Positions 1-7,915 of a DNA stretch of 61,649 bases are shown here, piece by piece. Made by a program: the position numbers and the translations under genes. Within the stretch, counting starts at the first letter, position 1; every line of letters starts with the position of its first letter. The stretch is from Planctomycetota bacterium (GTDB lineage Bacteria; Planctomycetota; Phycisphaerae; Phycisphaerales; SM1A02): contig JACNLO010000075.1 of the NCBI GenBank assembly GCA_014381555.1, positions 1 to 61,649 on the forward strand, in the 5' to 3' direction. The notes beneath the pieces are model-generated. The model saw only the letters and a list, made by a program, of their open reading frames with translations. It ran no database searches and was not told where the DNA came from.

Positions 1-69
1 CTGTGGTCACCTCTGTGTCTACCTCTGTGGTCACCTCTGTGTCTACCTCTGTGGTTACCTCTGAGGTAA
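1..69. repeat. 12-bp tandem array, copy 1 (cut by window edge)
   Basis: Units of 12 bp alternate between CTCTGTGGTCAC-like and CTCTGTGTCTAC-like forms. The right end closes with an inverted half unit, making the palindrome TTACCTC-T-GAGGTAA at 55-69. It lies downstream of the PilZ gene (minus strand) and contains no convincing gene. It is the same family, in the same orientation, as the copy at 10588-10686; the copy at 15661-15781 is inverted. The left end is outside the window. Confidence 0.9.
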
Positions 70-125
70 ACTCAGGTGGTCTAAAAGCGTAGAAATTGAT
101 GTGGGAAGGGACAAAGTCGCTGAAA

Positions 126-971
126 TCAGGCGGCGCGGAGTTGCGTGCGTTGTTGGATTGCCACTGCACGTGTTATTTGTTGGACCACGAACCTACGGTG
201 AGATGGGTTATATGAAAAGTCGAACATCATTCCCATGTATGTGGTGCCACCAGATTCAAGATGCCAATGCATCAACTTTGCAGTAACAGAAAGTTGTGGA
301 CCATCGACACCAGGAAGTGGAAAACGTAACCAATGCAATCTATGCCGCCCTACTCCACTAGCTTCACCAACAGGAACTTGTAATCCTATACCACCACCGC
401 CAATATTGACCAATGTTGCTGAAATTGGTGGCCCAACATCTGGCATCGCATCCTGATCTTCAAGAGCCATCGGCTTAGTATCGCCAGAAATGTAACGCTC
501 CATCTGCAATTGGCACATCCGTTCAGGAAAGGCGACTGACCTAGGGTCAAGTAATGGCCATGATGACACAGTCGGCATCACCAAAGTATCTGTACTAATT
601 CGATAATCGCGTCGTCGTTGACATCGTTCTACAGAGGTTGGCATTTGTAATTTCATTCCAATGCCATCTCTACCGTTGGCACGATATGAAATTTTCCCCA
701 AACAAACCGTTCTGAACATCCAACGATTTTGACCAATCGCAATAATTCCGAGCAATCGAACTCCTTCATCAAGAGGGAGTGGTTCACCAGCTGCTGTTGG
801 CATTTCAATCAGTATTTCGTCTTTCGATGTAGATATTAACTTCGCCCTCCAAATAAAATCTTGGCCCGTGGGCCCATCAGGTTCAAGAGCAATTTGCAGA
901 GATCCCTTGTGATCAACAAGCTGTTGTAGGCAACGACGCCATCCAGTAGTTCGTGAGCGATGTGCTGGCAT
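126..971 (-). CDS. PilZ-domain-like protein, putative c-di-GMP receptor
   Basis: Probably a cytosolic c-di-GMP receptor of the YcgR/PilZ type. The middle of the protein carries an arginine-rich stretch, Q-R-R-R-D-Y-R-I, like the RxxxR motif that opens a PilZ domain. About 90 residues later comes V-N-I-G-G-G-G-I-G, at the place of the second motif (D/N)xSxxG; here Ser is replaced by Gly. The region before resembles the N-terminal barrel of YcgR-like proteins. I chose the ATG at 971 because GGAG sits 9 nt upstream; the frame stays open to a GTG at 1013. It follows the methyltransferase gene after a 100-bp gap and may be its own unit. The motif match is by eye, so the family call is moderate. 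Confidence 0.55.
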   Translation of the reverse strand: MPAHRSRTTGWRRCLQQLVDHKGSLQIALEPDGPTGQDFIWRAKLISTSKDEILIEMPTAAGEPLPLDEGVRLLGIIAIGQNRWMFRTVCLGKISYRANGRDGIGMKLQMPTSVERCQRRRDYRISTDTLVMPTVSSWPLLDPRSVAFPERMCQLQMERYISGDTKPMALEDQDAMPDVGPPISATLVNIGGGGIGLQVPVGEASGVGRHRLHWLRFPLPGVDGPQLSVTAKLMHWHLESGGTTYMGMMFDFSYNPSHRRFVVQQITRAVAIQQRTQLRAA

Positions 972-1071
972 ATATCGGTTCTCCGTTAAGTTAGAGGAAG
1001 GTGAAGTCAACACATCGTCCGCTCAAAAAACACAATCAAGTTCAACACTACTTCATATGTAATATTCAGTT

Positions 1072-1743
1072 CTAAACCGCCTGCATGACCAGAATGGCCC
1101 CTTCAACCCGTACATCTGGTGCCGATAAGTCCGCCAGTTTAGCTGCCATTTTCAAGGCACCCATTGTCCACAAACGAATTGGGCAGTCGCTTTCTTGAAA
1201 CTCCCATGACTGTGAGTCTACTTGCCCTGCTTCACGAATTGTAAAAACTGCATCATTCTTCGCCCAAACAAGTTGCAAGGTTTCGTCTTCATTCACTCCG
1301 TTAGCCCAGCGTCCTTGCGCGACTTCAGGCCATAAATCTCCTGGTAGGTCATCCATAATTACTACACCCCCTTTTTTCAACGATTGCTTGAACAGTTTGA
1401 GTGCTCGAACCGCATCATCAACATCCCAGAGCAACATAAACGTTTGTCCACAACACACAACCGCATCAACCGGCGAGGAAAGCGGCAAAGCATCAAACAA
1501 ATCTGCATCTAGTAAATTCGCATCAACATCAATCTCGGCGCATCGCCTCCCACACGCATCAATTGCATTCGGGTCGTTGTCAATTCCAACAACTCGGTGG
1601 CCTGCAATTACAAGGGGAATCAAAATGCGGCCATCTCCACATCCAACATCAACAACATCGCATGAAGAATCGCCAAGCAATTTAAGTATTGTTTCTACCT
1701 GAACCTTTGATTGCTCTTCATCCATTGGAAGCCATTCATTCAT
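1072..1743 (-). CDS. class I SAM-dependent methyltransferase
   Basis: A 223-residue methyltransferase of unknown substrate. Motif I is clear: V-V-D-V-G-C-G-D-G-R near residues 31-40. It is followed by the acidic end of strand 2 (G-I-D-N-D-P) and a motif IV-like V-D-A-V-V-C-C-G, so the SAM-binding Rossmann fold is intact. The start codon overlaps the stop of the transglutaminase gene as ATGA at 1740-1743, so translation is probably coupled and this is the last gene of the atpC-scpB-DUF58-transglutaminase run. The substrate cannot be read from sequence. Confidence 0.8.
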   Translation of the reverse strand: MNEWLPMDEEQSKVQVETILKLLGDSSCDVVDVGCGDGRILIPLVIAGHRVVGIDNDPNAIDACGRRCAEIDVDANLLDADLFDALPLSSPVDAVVCCGQTFMLLWDVDDAVRALKLFKQSLKKGGVVIMDDLPGDLWPEVAQGRWANGVNEDETLQLVWAKNDAVFTIREAGQVDSQSWEFQESDCPIRLWTMGALKMAAKLADLSAPDVRVEGAILVMQAV

Positions 1744-3944
1744 TGAGATTCCTTTCCTAGCAACATGTCGAGTTCTCGAACTTTTTGCAATAATACTATT
1801 CGCTCACTGCGGCTTGGGCGATACCTACCGTACCGTATCTCGTAATACTTCGATGATAAATATAAAGCACTTATAACACATTCTTTCGACAAGTTTAACG
1901 ATTGCACCCATGTCATTGCTGGAATATGACTTGGACGAATAAAACCTAGCCGTGCGAAATTTCGTTGTAACTCAGCGTAAAACTCTACATTAATTACCGC
2001 AACGTTTTCTTCGTTGTCTTTTAACAAATTTAACAATTGTGATGTTCGTTTTCTCCGCCAACGAACTATAAGTAATGCGAATCCAAATAGAATCGCGGCA
2101 CCCATTACAAGATTTATCCATAACCTGCCCCCTGCACCGATATCAAACCAATTTGAAATACTCTTCAGAATGTTTTTGAAGGAGTTCGTTACTTCCTGCA
2201 GGTGTGCTTTCCAATTTGGGTTTACAGATGAAACAAAACGGCTCTGGATAAAAGTGTCATAACCGAACACATACTCTTGCCAAATGCTTTCTAGATAATC
2301 CCATTTAATACGAATGTTTTGAGCAAGCGTCATAGGCTCTTGAACAATCGGTGAGTTCGATGATGATGGAGTTGGATCAAATGTTTCCCACGCCAGCGGA
2401 CCTGTTTCTACTTCAACCCATGCATGTGCATCTCGCCCAAGAACAATATACGACTCACTTGATTCTTCCCAACGGTCAACATAAAAACCGGTCACAATCC
2501 TTGAAGGTATATCCACGGTATCGCACATCGCAACCATTGCAGCTGCAAAAAACTCACAATGCCCCCTCTTCATCCTCAAGAGAAACTCTGCGGTTGGGTC
2601 GTTTGCTCGAAGCATCGCTGCTTCTCTTAAAATTGGAACACCAGAGCTGCTTGTCGAATATGAAAATTCATTTGAGTGTAAATATGATTCAAACGCTAGA
2701 GCCACAATTCGCCTCGCCTCAAAAGAAGTTGGTACTCCACCTGGGTCAATTGAATTTGTTTTCATAATCTCTAACGCTAGTGCTAGCACATCTTTGTTTC
2801 GATAATAATTTTGTCTCTGCGAATATGGAGAAACTATTATGTCTTCGGGATCAATTTGAACACGATAACTCTGCAATGGAGCTGATCCGAGCACAATCCC
2901 CATGGTTGAATTCGCTAAATTCATCGTCACGGTTGTCGGAGGATCTGTCTCAATTCCAACTGGCTTGTACATAGAATAAATCTTGCCCATTGGTTGGAAG
3001 AGTGATACTTCCATGACTAGAGCATCTTCTCGATTACCAGTAGCAGTTAACGGGGTGAATACATCAGAGACTGTCTCTACGCTTGATTTGAAATGCGTTC
3101 CTGTTTCCCAAACACCCTCTCCCTGATATTCATTCAACGCTGCCCCTCGTAAACGCAAACCCTTTGGCAACCGAATTGATTCTCCAAATTTGTTGCGAAG
3201 AGAAACCGACATAATTTTTTTATTACTTAGTTGAATATCTTGATCTGGTTTCAATTCCATTCGTTCAAGGGTTTCATCCATCGCTATAAGTTGTTCGATT
3301 GAAAAATCTGACACCTTCCTAGGAATAGAAACAAAAAATATCACCGACCCAACAAACCCAAATAGTAAAAAGAATAGTGCGCTTCGACGAAATGTTTTTC
3401 GTACATGCAATCCTGTAATCGGTCTTGTCCACGGAGTTGGGTACTTGATTGGAACCGCATCATATCTCTCGCTTCTCATGGTTTCCATGCCTTGATGAAG
3501 TTGATAAAGCAACAAGACCCATGCAGCTAAACCCGACCAAACTATGAGCAAAAGCCCAAAGAATACACTGGTGGCATAAAGCGTACCGACTGCAAGTAGC
3601 AATAAACTCAACAGCAATAACTGTGCTTCATTTTCAACAGTTCGCTTCTCATACATTTTTACTACCGTAAGCCCAACAACAAATCTACCAAGCACTTCTG
3701 GAAGTTGACTTTGTATCACTATTGCATCGAACAAGGAATAAAAAAACCATACGATTATGAGTATCCGAGAAAGCCAGGCTGGTATCGATTTGCCACGGGG
3801 CCCTTCCGTAACATACCAACTTAGAGCTGCAAGTGTTCCTGCTATAACAAGCACGGAAATTGCATTTAATGCTACGCACTGTGCAAGGATTGCTGATAAC
3901 ACAAGTGAAAAGCGAAGTAGACGATATGACTTCAGAACTTTCAC
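1740..3944 (-). CDS. membrane transglutaminase-like protein (TgpA/DUF3488 type)
   Basis: A 734-residue inner-membrane protein. The N-terminal third has about five hydrophobic segments (DUF3488-like), followed by a periplasmic transglutaminase core and a last membrane segment near residue 600. The catalytic triad is readable: Cys463 in H-C-E-F-F, His507 in D-A-H-A-W-V-E-V and Asp523 in F-D-P-T-P. This is the TgpA architecture; family members are thought to act on envelope substrates that are still undefined. The gene overlaps both neighbours by 4 bp (ATGA), the classic DUF58-transglutaminase pair. The MoxR ATPase that usually precedes the pair is not in this operon. Confidence 0.88.
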   Translation of the reverse strand: MKVLKSYRLLRFSLVLSAILAQCVALNAISVLVIAGTLAALSWYVTEGPRGKSIPAWLSRILIIVWFFYSLFDAIVIQSQLPEVLGRFVVGLTVVKMYEKRTVENEAQLLLLSLLLLAVGTLYATSVFFGLLLIVWSGLAAWVLLLYQLHQGMETMRSERYDAVPIKYPTPWTRPITGLHVRKTFRRSALFFLLFGFVGSVIFFVSIPRKVSDFSIEQLIAMDETLERMELKPDQDIQLSNKKIMSVSLRNKFGESIRLPKGLRLRGAALNEYQGEGVWETGTHFKSSVETVSDVFTPLTATGNREDALVMEVSLFQPMGKIYSMYKPVGIETDPPTTVTMNLANSTMGIVLGSAPLQSYRVQIDPEDIIVSPYSQRQNYYRNKDVLALALEIMKTNSIDPGGVPTSFEARRIVALAFESYLHSNEFSYSTSSSGVPILREAAMLRANDPTAEFLLRMKRGHCEFFAAAMVAMCDTVDIPSRIVTGFYVDRWEESSESYIVLGRDAHAWVEVETGPLAWETFDPTPSSSNSPIVQEPMTLAQNIRIKWDYLESIWQEYVFGYDTFIQSRFVSSVNPNWKAHLQEVTNSFKNILKSISNWFDIGAGGRLWINLVMGAAILFGFALLIVRWRRKRTSQLLNLLKDNEENVAVINVEFYAELQRNFARLGFIRPSHIPAMTWVQSLNLSKECVISALYLSSKYYEIRYGRYRPSRSERIVLLQKVRELDMLLGKESQ

Positions 3945-5077
3945 GCTGATTCTCTTTTCGAGTGTTCAAGTATTAGTTCCTCGAGTTGATCTGCATGGAA
4001 ATACCAAGCATCACTCAAAGAGCCCAACGGTTTTGAACGGTCAGGGCGTATAACACACAAGCCCACCTGTTTCATGTCTGCAACTGGTCGAGCTGAAACT
4101 GAGTGACGAGTCTCATCAAGATTAATTGTTGCCAGAGATGACAACAAGCAATCAAGATGTCTAGCACCACTGTGAAAACCAACGATTCCAGGCAAATCAA
4201 ATCCTAAAATTGACAGCGAAATTTCTTGATCTTGTCGCACTGCCTCACTAAGTATTGAGGCACAGAATGATATTGCTTTTTCTTCCAACTCACGTTGGTT
4301 TCCACTGCACTTTAACTCATCCGTTGGTGTTGTTAGATCCAGAACAACTCTCATCTTTGGAAGTGTGGGTCTAGCTCGCAAGACGCACACGAGTTCACCA
4401 CGCCTCGCAGATGCTTTCCAAGCAATGTCGCCAATCCTATCGCCACTCACTAATTCACGAAGACCATAATAATCATCTCCTCCTCGACCTCGACGGCTAC
4501 TACGTTGTCCAAGTAGCCCACTTGAAACAATTGCACTAATAATTGATGGCTGAAGCAATTCTACTTTTGGATGGACAAGAACAGAGGCATGTTGGGAAAC
4601 TATTTTTTTTGAGCGGATCATCCCAAACGGGAAACTTGTTGTAACACGAATTTGATCGAAGATAGCTTCACCACGTTTTGTTGGCCAAAAGATTGCTTCA
4701 CCGTGAACTGTTTCTCCTGCACCTACTTCCATCACCCACCCACGCGCTTTTCTAAAATAATGTGACCAAGTCGCTCGTGATGCATTCTGTTCTTCAATCC
4801 ACAAACTAAACCCAGCAATTCGCCTAGCTGTGTTTGTTACTTCATATCGAACAATATATGGCTCACCTACTTTTGCTGGTTCAAGAACAACTCTTCGAAC
4901 TTCAATTCGACGCAATACAAGTTTTGTCCAAACAAGAGTAATTGCCATTGTTGACAACATTGCACCAAATAGCCACATTGGCAGGTTCTTACTTTGTAGG
5001 AAGGCTGATGGAGCAACAAGAGACACCAATATAATAAAGATAATTGTTGGATGAATTGAACTCGTGCTTTTTTTCAT
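3941..5077 (-). CDS. DUF58 (vWA-like) membrane protein
   Basis: A 378-residue protein with two hydrophobic segments at the N-terminus, a beta-rich middle, and the DUF58 signature G-D-R-I-G-D-I-A-W-K-A-S-A-R after Y-Y-G-L-R-E-L near residues 205-230. The C-terminal part has the vWA-like fold expected of the family (V-V-L-D-L-T-T-P). DUF58 proteins normally work with a MoxR AAA ATPase and a TgpA transglutaminase; the second partner follows directly with a 4-bp overlap. GGGAG abuts the chosen ATG with almost no spacer, so the start is somewhat uncertain. Exact function is unknown. Confidence 0.85.
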   Translation of the reverse strand: MKKSTSSIHPTIIFIILVSLVAPSAFLQSKNLPMWLFGAMLSTMAITLVWTKLVLRRIEVRRVVLEPAKVGEPYIVRYEVTNTARRIAGFSLWIEEQNASRATWSHYFRKARGWVMEVGAGETVHGEAIFWPTKRGEAIFDQIRVTTSFPFGMIRSKKIVSQHASVLVHPKVELLQPSIISAIVSSGLLGQRSSRRGRGGDDYYGLRELVSGDRIGDIAWKASARRGELVCVLRARPTLPKMRVVLDLTTPTDELKCSGNQRELEEKAISFCASILSEAVRQDQEISLSILGFDLPGIVGFHSGARHLDCLLSSLATINLDETRHSVSARPVADMKQVGLCVIRPDRSKPLGSLSDAWYFHADQLEELILEHSKRESA

Positions 5078-5105
5078 CTCCCGAATAATATGTCAGGAAC
5101 AAGTT

Positions 5106-5774
5106 TTATTCAGTGTTTTGTTCAACAACTTCCGTTGATTCGGAAACTTCTTCTTTAGATTCTTTGGGAGAATCTTCGGAAGTGGCGGGTTTCCACGATG
5201 GTTCCCGGACAAGGCCTTGTACATCTGGCAAGTCGTTCAAGTTTGCCAGACCAAAAATAGATAGAAACTCTTTAGTCGTTCCGTACAACATTGGTCTACC
5301 GAGTTCTTCAGCACGCCCAACGATTTTTACAAGCCGTCGTTCCATCAAACCGCGAAGCACTTCGCCACATGCAACACCACGAATAACTTCTATTTCAGCA
5401 CGCATGACTGGTTGACGATACGCAATTATCGAAAGTGTTTCGAGTGCTGCTTGAGATAGTTTTTGTTGCTGGCGCTGTTCGTGCAAACGCGAAACAAGTG
5501 GTGCAAGTTCTTCGCGTGTCATGACGCGGTACCCACCTGCGATACGTTCGATTCGAAAGGCGCGATTGTCTTTGTCGTACGAAGTGTTCAACGATTCAAT
5601 CGATGCCTTTATTTGCTTAGTTGCATCTTCGTCTTCGATTCCTAGAATCGTTTTCATTTTTGTCTCAGAAAGCGATCGTTCGCTTGCAAAAAGCAGTGCC
5701 TCCACTCGTTGCTCAAGTGGCATGCTAGAACAAGGTGTCTGTTGCAAATCCAAACTGCCTTGAGATTCCGACAT
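5106..5774 (-). CDS. scpB: segregation and condensation protein B
   Basis: ScpB, the winged-helix kleisin partner that joins ScpA and SMC in chromosome condensation. The core is typical: an N-terminal E-Q-R-V-E-A-L-L-F-A-S segment, then L-E-T-L-S-I-I-A-Y-R-Q-P, then E-E-L-G-R-P-M-L-Y-G-T-T in the second winged helix. Length (222) is normal except for an acidic Glu/Ser-rich C-terminal tail of about 25 residues. The start overlaps the atpC stop as TAATG. scpA is not nearby, although scpA-scpB are usually adjacent. Confidence 0.93.
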   Translation of the reverse strand: MSESQGSLDLQQTPCSSMPLEQRVEALLFASERSLSETKMKTILGIEDEDATKQIKASIESLNTSYDKDNRAFRIERIAGGYRVMTREELAPLVSRLHEQRQQQKLSQAALETLSIIAYRQPVMRAEIEVIRGVACGEVLRGLMERRLVKIVGRAEELGRPMLYGTTKEFLSIFGLANLNDLPDVQGLVREPSWKPATSEDSPKESKEEVSESTEVVEQNTE

Positions 5775-6169
5775 TATTTACTTGCGAGCGCCACTTTAGC
5801 TGTTGCGATTTTTTGAGCTTGCTCTACTGCGAGTCGATCTTTTTCATCGCTTGTCACTCGTGCGTTTGCCTCAGCCAACTCTGCTTTTGCTTCTTCAAGA
5901 TTTAGACCTTCTGCAGGAATTGCTCCTTCAGTCACAAGGGAAAGTCCCTCCCCATCAACGTGCGCGAAACCGCCTACGATGAGGTAGCTTTGTGAACCAT
6001 TTTCAGTATCAATTCTCAGGGTTCCTGGGGCAAGTGTTGAAAGAAGTGGCGCAAGACCCTTCATCATGCCGTACTGGCCATCCCATGATGGGAATGAAAC
6101 ATAGGTTGCTTGCCCGTCGAAGCATTCTTCGGTGGGAGTTACTATTTTGCAAGGGAATGTGTCAGCCAC
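5774..6169 (-). CDS. atpC: F-type ATP synthase epsilon subunit
   Basis: The epsilon subunit of F1, 131 residues: an N-terminal beta-sandwich (F-P-C-K-I-V-T-P, then a G-M-M-K-G-L-A-P-L-L-S segment) and a C-terminal helical hairpin rich in Ala/Glu/Lys. It couples rotation of the central stalk and can inhibit ATP hydrolysis. It stands apart from the other atp genes: none is in the window, and upstream is the divergent ahcY. It leads the operon with scpB. Moving atpC away from atpD is unusual in bacteria in general; whether it is normal in this lineage I cannot tell. Confidence 0.85.
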   Translation of the reverse strand: MADTFPCKIVTPTEECFDGQATYVSFPSWDGQYGMMKGLAPLLSTLAPGTLRIDTENGSQSYLIVGGFAHVDGEGLSLVTEGAIPAEGLNLEEAKAELAEANARVTSDEKDRLAVEQAQKIATAKVALASK

Positions 6170-6271
6170 TGGTTTATCCTATTAACTAAGGGTGAATCGA
6201 AGCGGGGTATGATACCGAAAATCAGCACAATACGCTTTCTTACAGCTACTTGTCTTGATACAATGCCACTT

Positions 6272-6289
6272 TATCCGAGAATCCGGATA
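6272..6289 (+). other. small inverted repeat upstream of ahcY
   Basis: TATCCG and CGGATA form a 6-bp stem with the loop AGAATC, 47 bp before the ahcY start, in the divergent atpC/ahcY spacer. It could be an operator or part of the leader. No SAM or SAH riboswitch consensus is visible. Significance is weak. Confidence 0.3.
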
Positions 6290-6335
6290 TATGGATAAAT
6301 CAGTCAGTTTGCAATTAAACAACAGGAGACGGACA

Positions 6336-7835
6336 GTGACCACCGAAACACCAACAATGACTACTTTTCTTAACACCAATTTAGACCTCTTCGCCCCTTG
6401 CGATTTCAAGGTGGCTGATTTATCTCCTGAAACCGTCGCGTATGGTCGCAAAGAAATCGAAATAGCAGAGCATGAAATGCCCGGCTTGATGGCACTTCGA
6501 AAGCAATACGGCGAATCCAAACCGCTTACTGGCGCTCGAATTACTGGTTCGTTGCACATGACAATTCAAACGGCGGTTTTAATTGAAACCCTTGTCGCTC
6601 TTGGAGCAGAAGTACGCTGGGCAAGTTGCAATATTTTCTCTACCCAAAATCATGCGGCTGCTGCAGTTGCTGTTGGGCCAAATGGAACTCCCGAAAACCC
6701 ACAAGGCATTCCCGTCTTTGCGTGGAAGGGTGAAACTCTTGAAGAATATTGGTGGTGCACATTCCAAGCATTACACTGGGGAGAAGGAAAAACACCAAGC
6801 TTGATTCTTGACGATGGTGGCGATGCAACCCTCGTTGTGCACAAAGGTGTTGAATACAACAAGTCAGGCACAGTGCCCTCAAGCGAAGGCGCTGGAAGTG
6901 AAGACGAACGCATCATTCTTGACTTGCTTGCCGACGTGCAAACATGGAACAATAAATTCTGGGAACAATATGCAGTTGAAGTCAACGGCGTAAGCGAAGA
7001 AACCACGACTGGTATTCATCGCATGTACCAAATGGCGAATAACAATACATTGTTATTCCCTGTGATTAATGTAAATGATTCCGTTACGAAAAGTAAATTT
7101 GACAATCTCTATGGCTGTCGGCACTCATGCGTGGACGGCATCATGCGTGCAACCGATGTGATGCTTGCTGGCAAAGTTGCGCTCGTTGCTGGATACGGCG
7201 ACGTTGGCAAAGGTTGCTGCCAAGCACTCAAGGGACAAGGTTGCCGAGTCATGGTGAGCGAAATCGATCCAATCTGCGCGTTGCAAGCGGCGATGGAGGG
7301 ATACGAAGTCGTACGCATGAACGATGTTGTTAGTGACATTGATGTCTTTGTTACTACAACTGGAAACTTCAACGTTATTACTGCTTCTCACATGTCCAAG
7401 ATGAAGCACAACGCAATTGTTGGCAACATTGGTCACTTCGATAATGAAATTGATATGGCTGGTCTTGAAAAACTTGATGGCATTGAAAAAATCAACATTA
7501 AGCCGCAAGTTGATGAATGGAAGTTTGCAGATGGTCATTCGATAATCGTGCTTGCTGAAGGCCGTCTTCTAAATCTTGGCTGTGCAACTGGCCACCCAAG
7601 TTTCGTGATGAGCAACTCCTTTACAAACCAAGTGCTTGCCCAAATGGAACTCCACTCAAACCACGGCAACTACGAGCACAAGGTCTACACGCTTTCCAAG
7701 AAACTCGACGAAATGGTTGCCCGCTTGCACCTTGACCAACTCGGCGTGCAGTTAACTGAACTTACACCTGAGCAAGCGGCTTATATCGACGTACCTGTTG
7801 AAGGTCCTTATAAAGCCGAGCATTACCGGTATTAA
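6336..7835 (+). CDS. ahcY: adenosylhomocysteinase (S-adenosyl-L-homocysteine hydrolase)
   Basis: Splits S-adenosylhomocysteine into adenosine and homocysteine, keeping methylation reactions running; cytosolic and NAD-bound. The 499-residue product shows N-terminal [10 protein letters not shown], the [12 protein letters not shown] substrate segment, and the NAD motif G-Y-G-D-V-G-K-G. It has the long insertion of about 40 residues typical of many bacterial forms and ends in the usual Y-K-A-E-H-Y-R-Y. I chose GTG 6336 because GGAG lies 7 nt upstream; the frame is open back to 6255 but that part looks non-coding. It is divergent from atpC and ends in the hairpin at 7845-7883. Confidence 0.95.
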   Translation: MTTETPTMTTFLNTNLDLFAPCDFKVADLSPETVAYGRKEIEIAEHEMPGLMALRKQYGESKPLTGARITGSLHMTIQTAVLIETLVALGAEVRWASCNIFSTQNHAAAAVAVGPNGTPENPQGIPVFAWKGETLEEYWWCTFQALHWGEGKTPSLILDDGGDATLVVHKGVEYNKSGTVPSSEGAGSEDERIILDLLADVQTWNNKFWEQYAVEVNGVSEETTTGIHRMYQMANNNTLLFPVINVNDSVTKSKFDNLYGCRHSCVDGIMRATDVMLAGKVALVAGYGDVGKGCCQALKGQGCRVMVSEIDPICALQAAMEGYEVVRMNDVVSDIDVFVTTTGNFNVITASHMSKMKHNAIVGNIGHFDNEIDMAGLEKLDGIEKINIKPQVDEWKFADGHSIIVLAEGRLLNLGCATGHPSFVMSNSFTNQVLAQMELHSNHGNYEHKVYTLSKKLDEMVARLHLDQLGVQLTELTPEQAAYIDVPVEGPYKAEHYRY

Positions 7836-7844
7836 TTGGTCGAG

Positions 7845-7883
7845 GTACACACGGAGAAAAACGTTGTTTTTCTCCGTGTGTAC
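7845..7883 (+). terminator. perfect 17-bp hairpin between ahcY and purF
   Basis: GTACACACGGAGAAAAA is followed by loop CGTTG and then by its exact complement, with no mismatch. The stem ends in A:T pairs next to the loop, so the U run is inside the stem, not after it. Best read as the ahcY transcription terminator, though it could also be a processing site. The purF start is 32 bp further on. Confidence 0.75.
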
Positions 7884-7915
7884 TAGAGCCTATACGGGTA
7901 TGATTCGCCCATCAG

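Noticed and set aside
1-72. Tandem repeats as a CRISPR array
   Set aside because: Units are 12 bp, directly adjacent and without spacers; no cas genes nearby.
6190-6335. SAM or SAH riboswitch before ahcY
   Set aside because: No matching core sequence or multi-stem layout; only a 6-bp hairpin is present.
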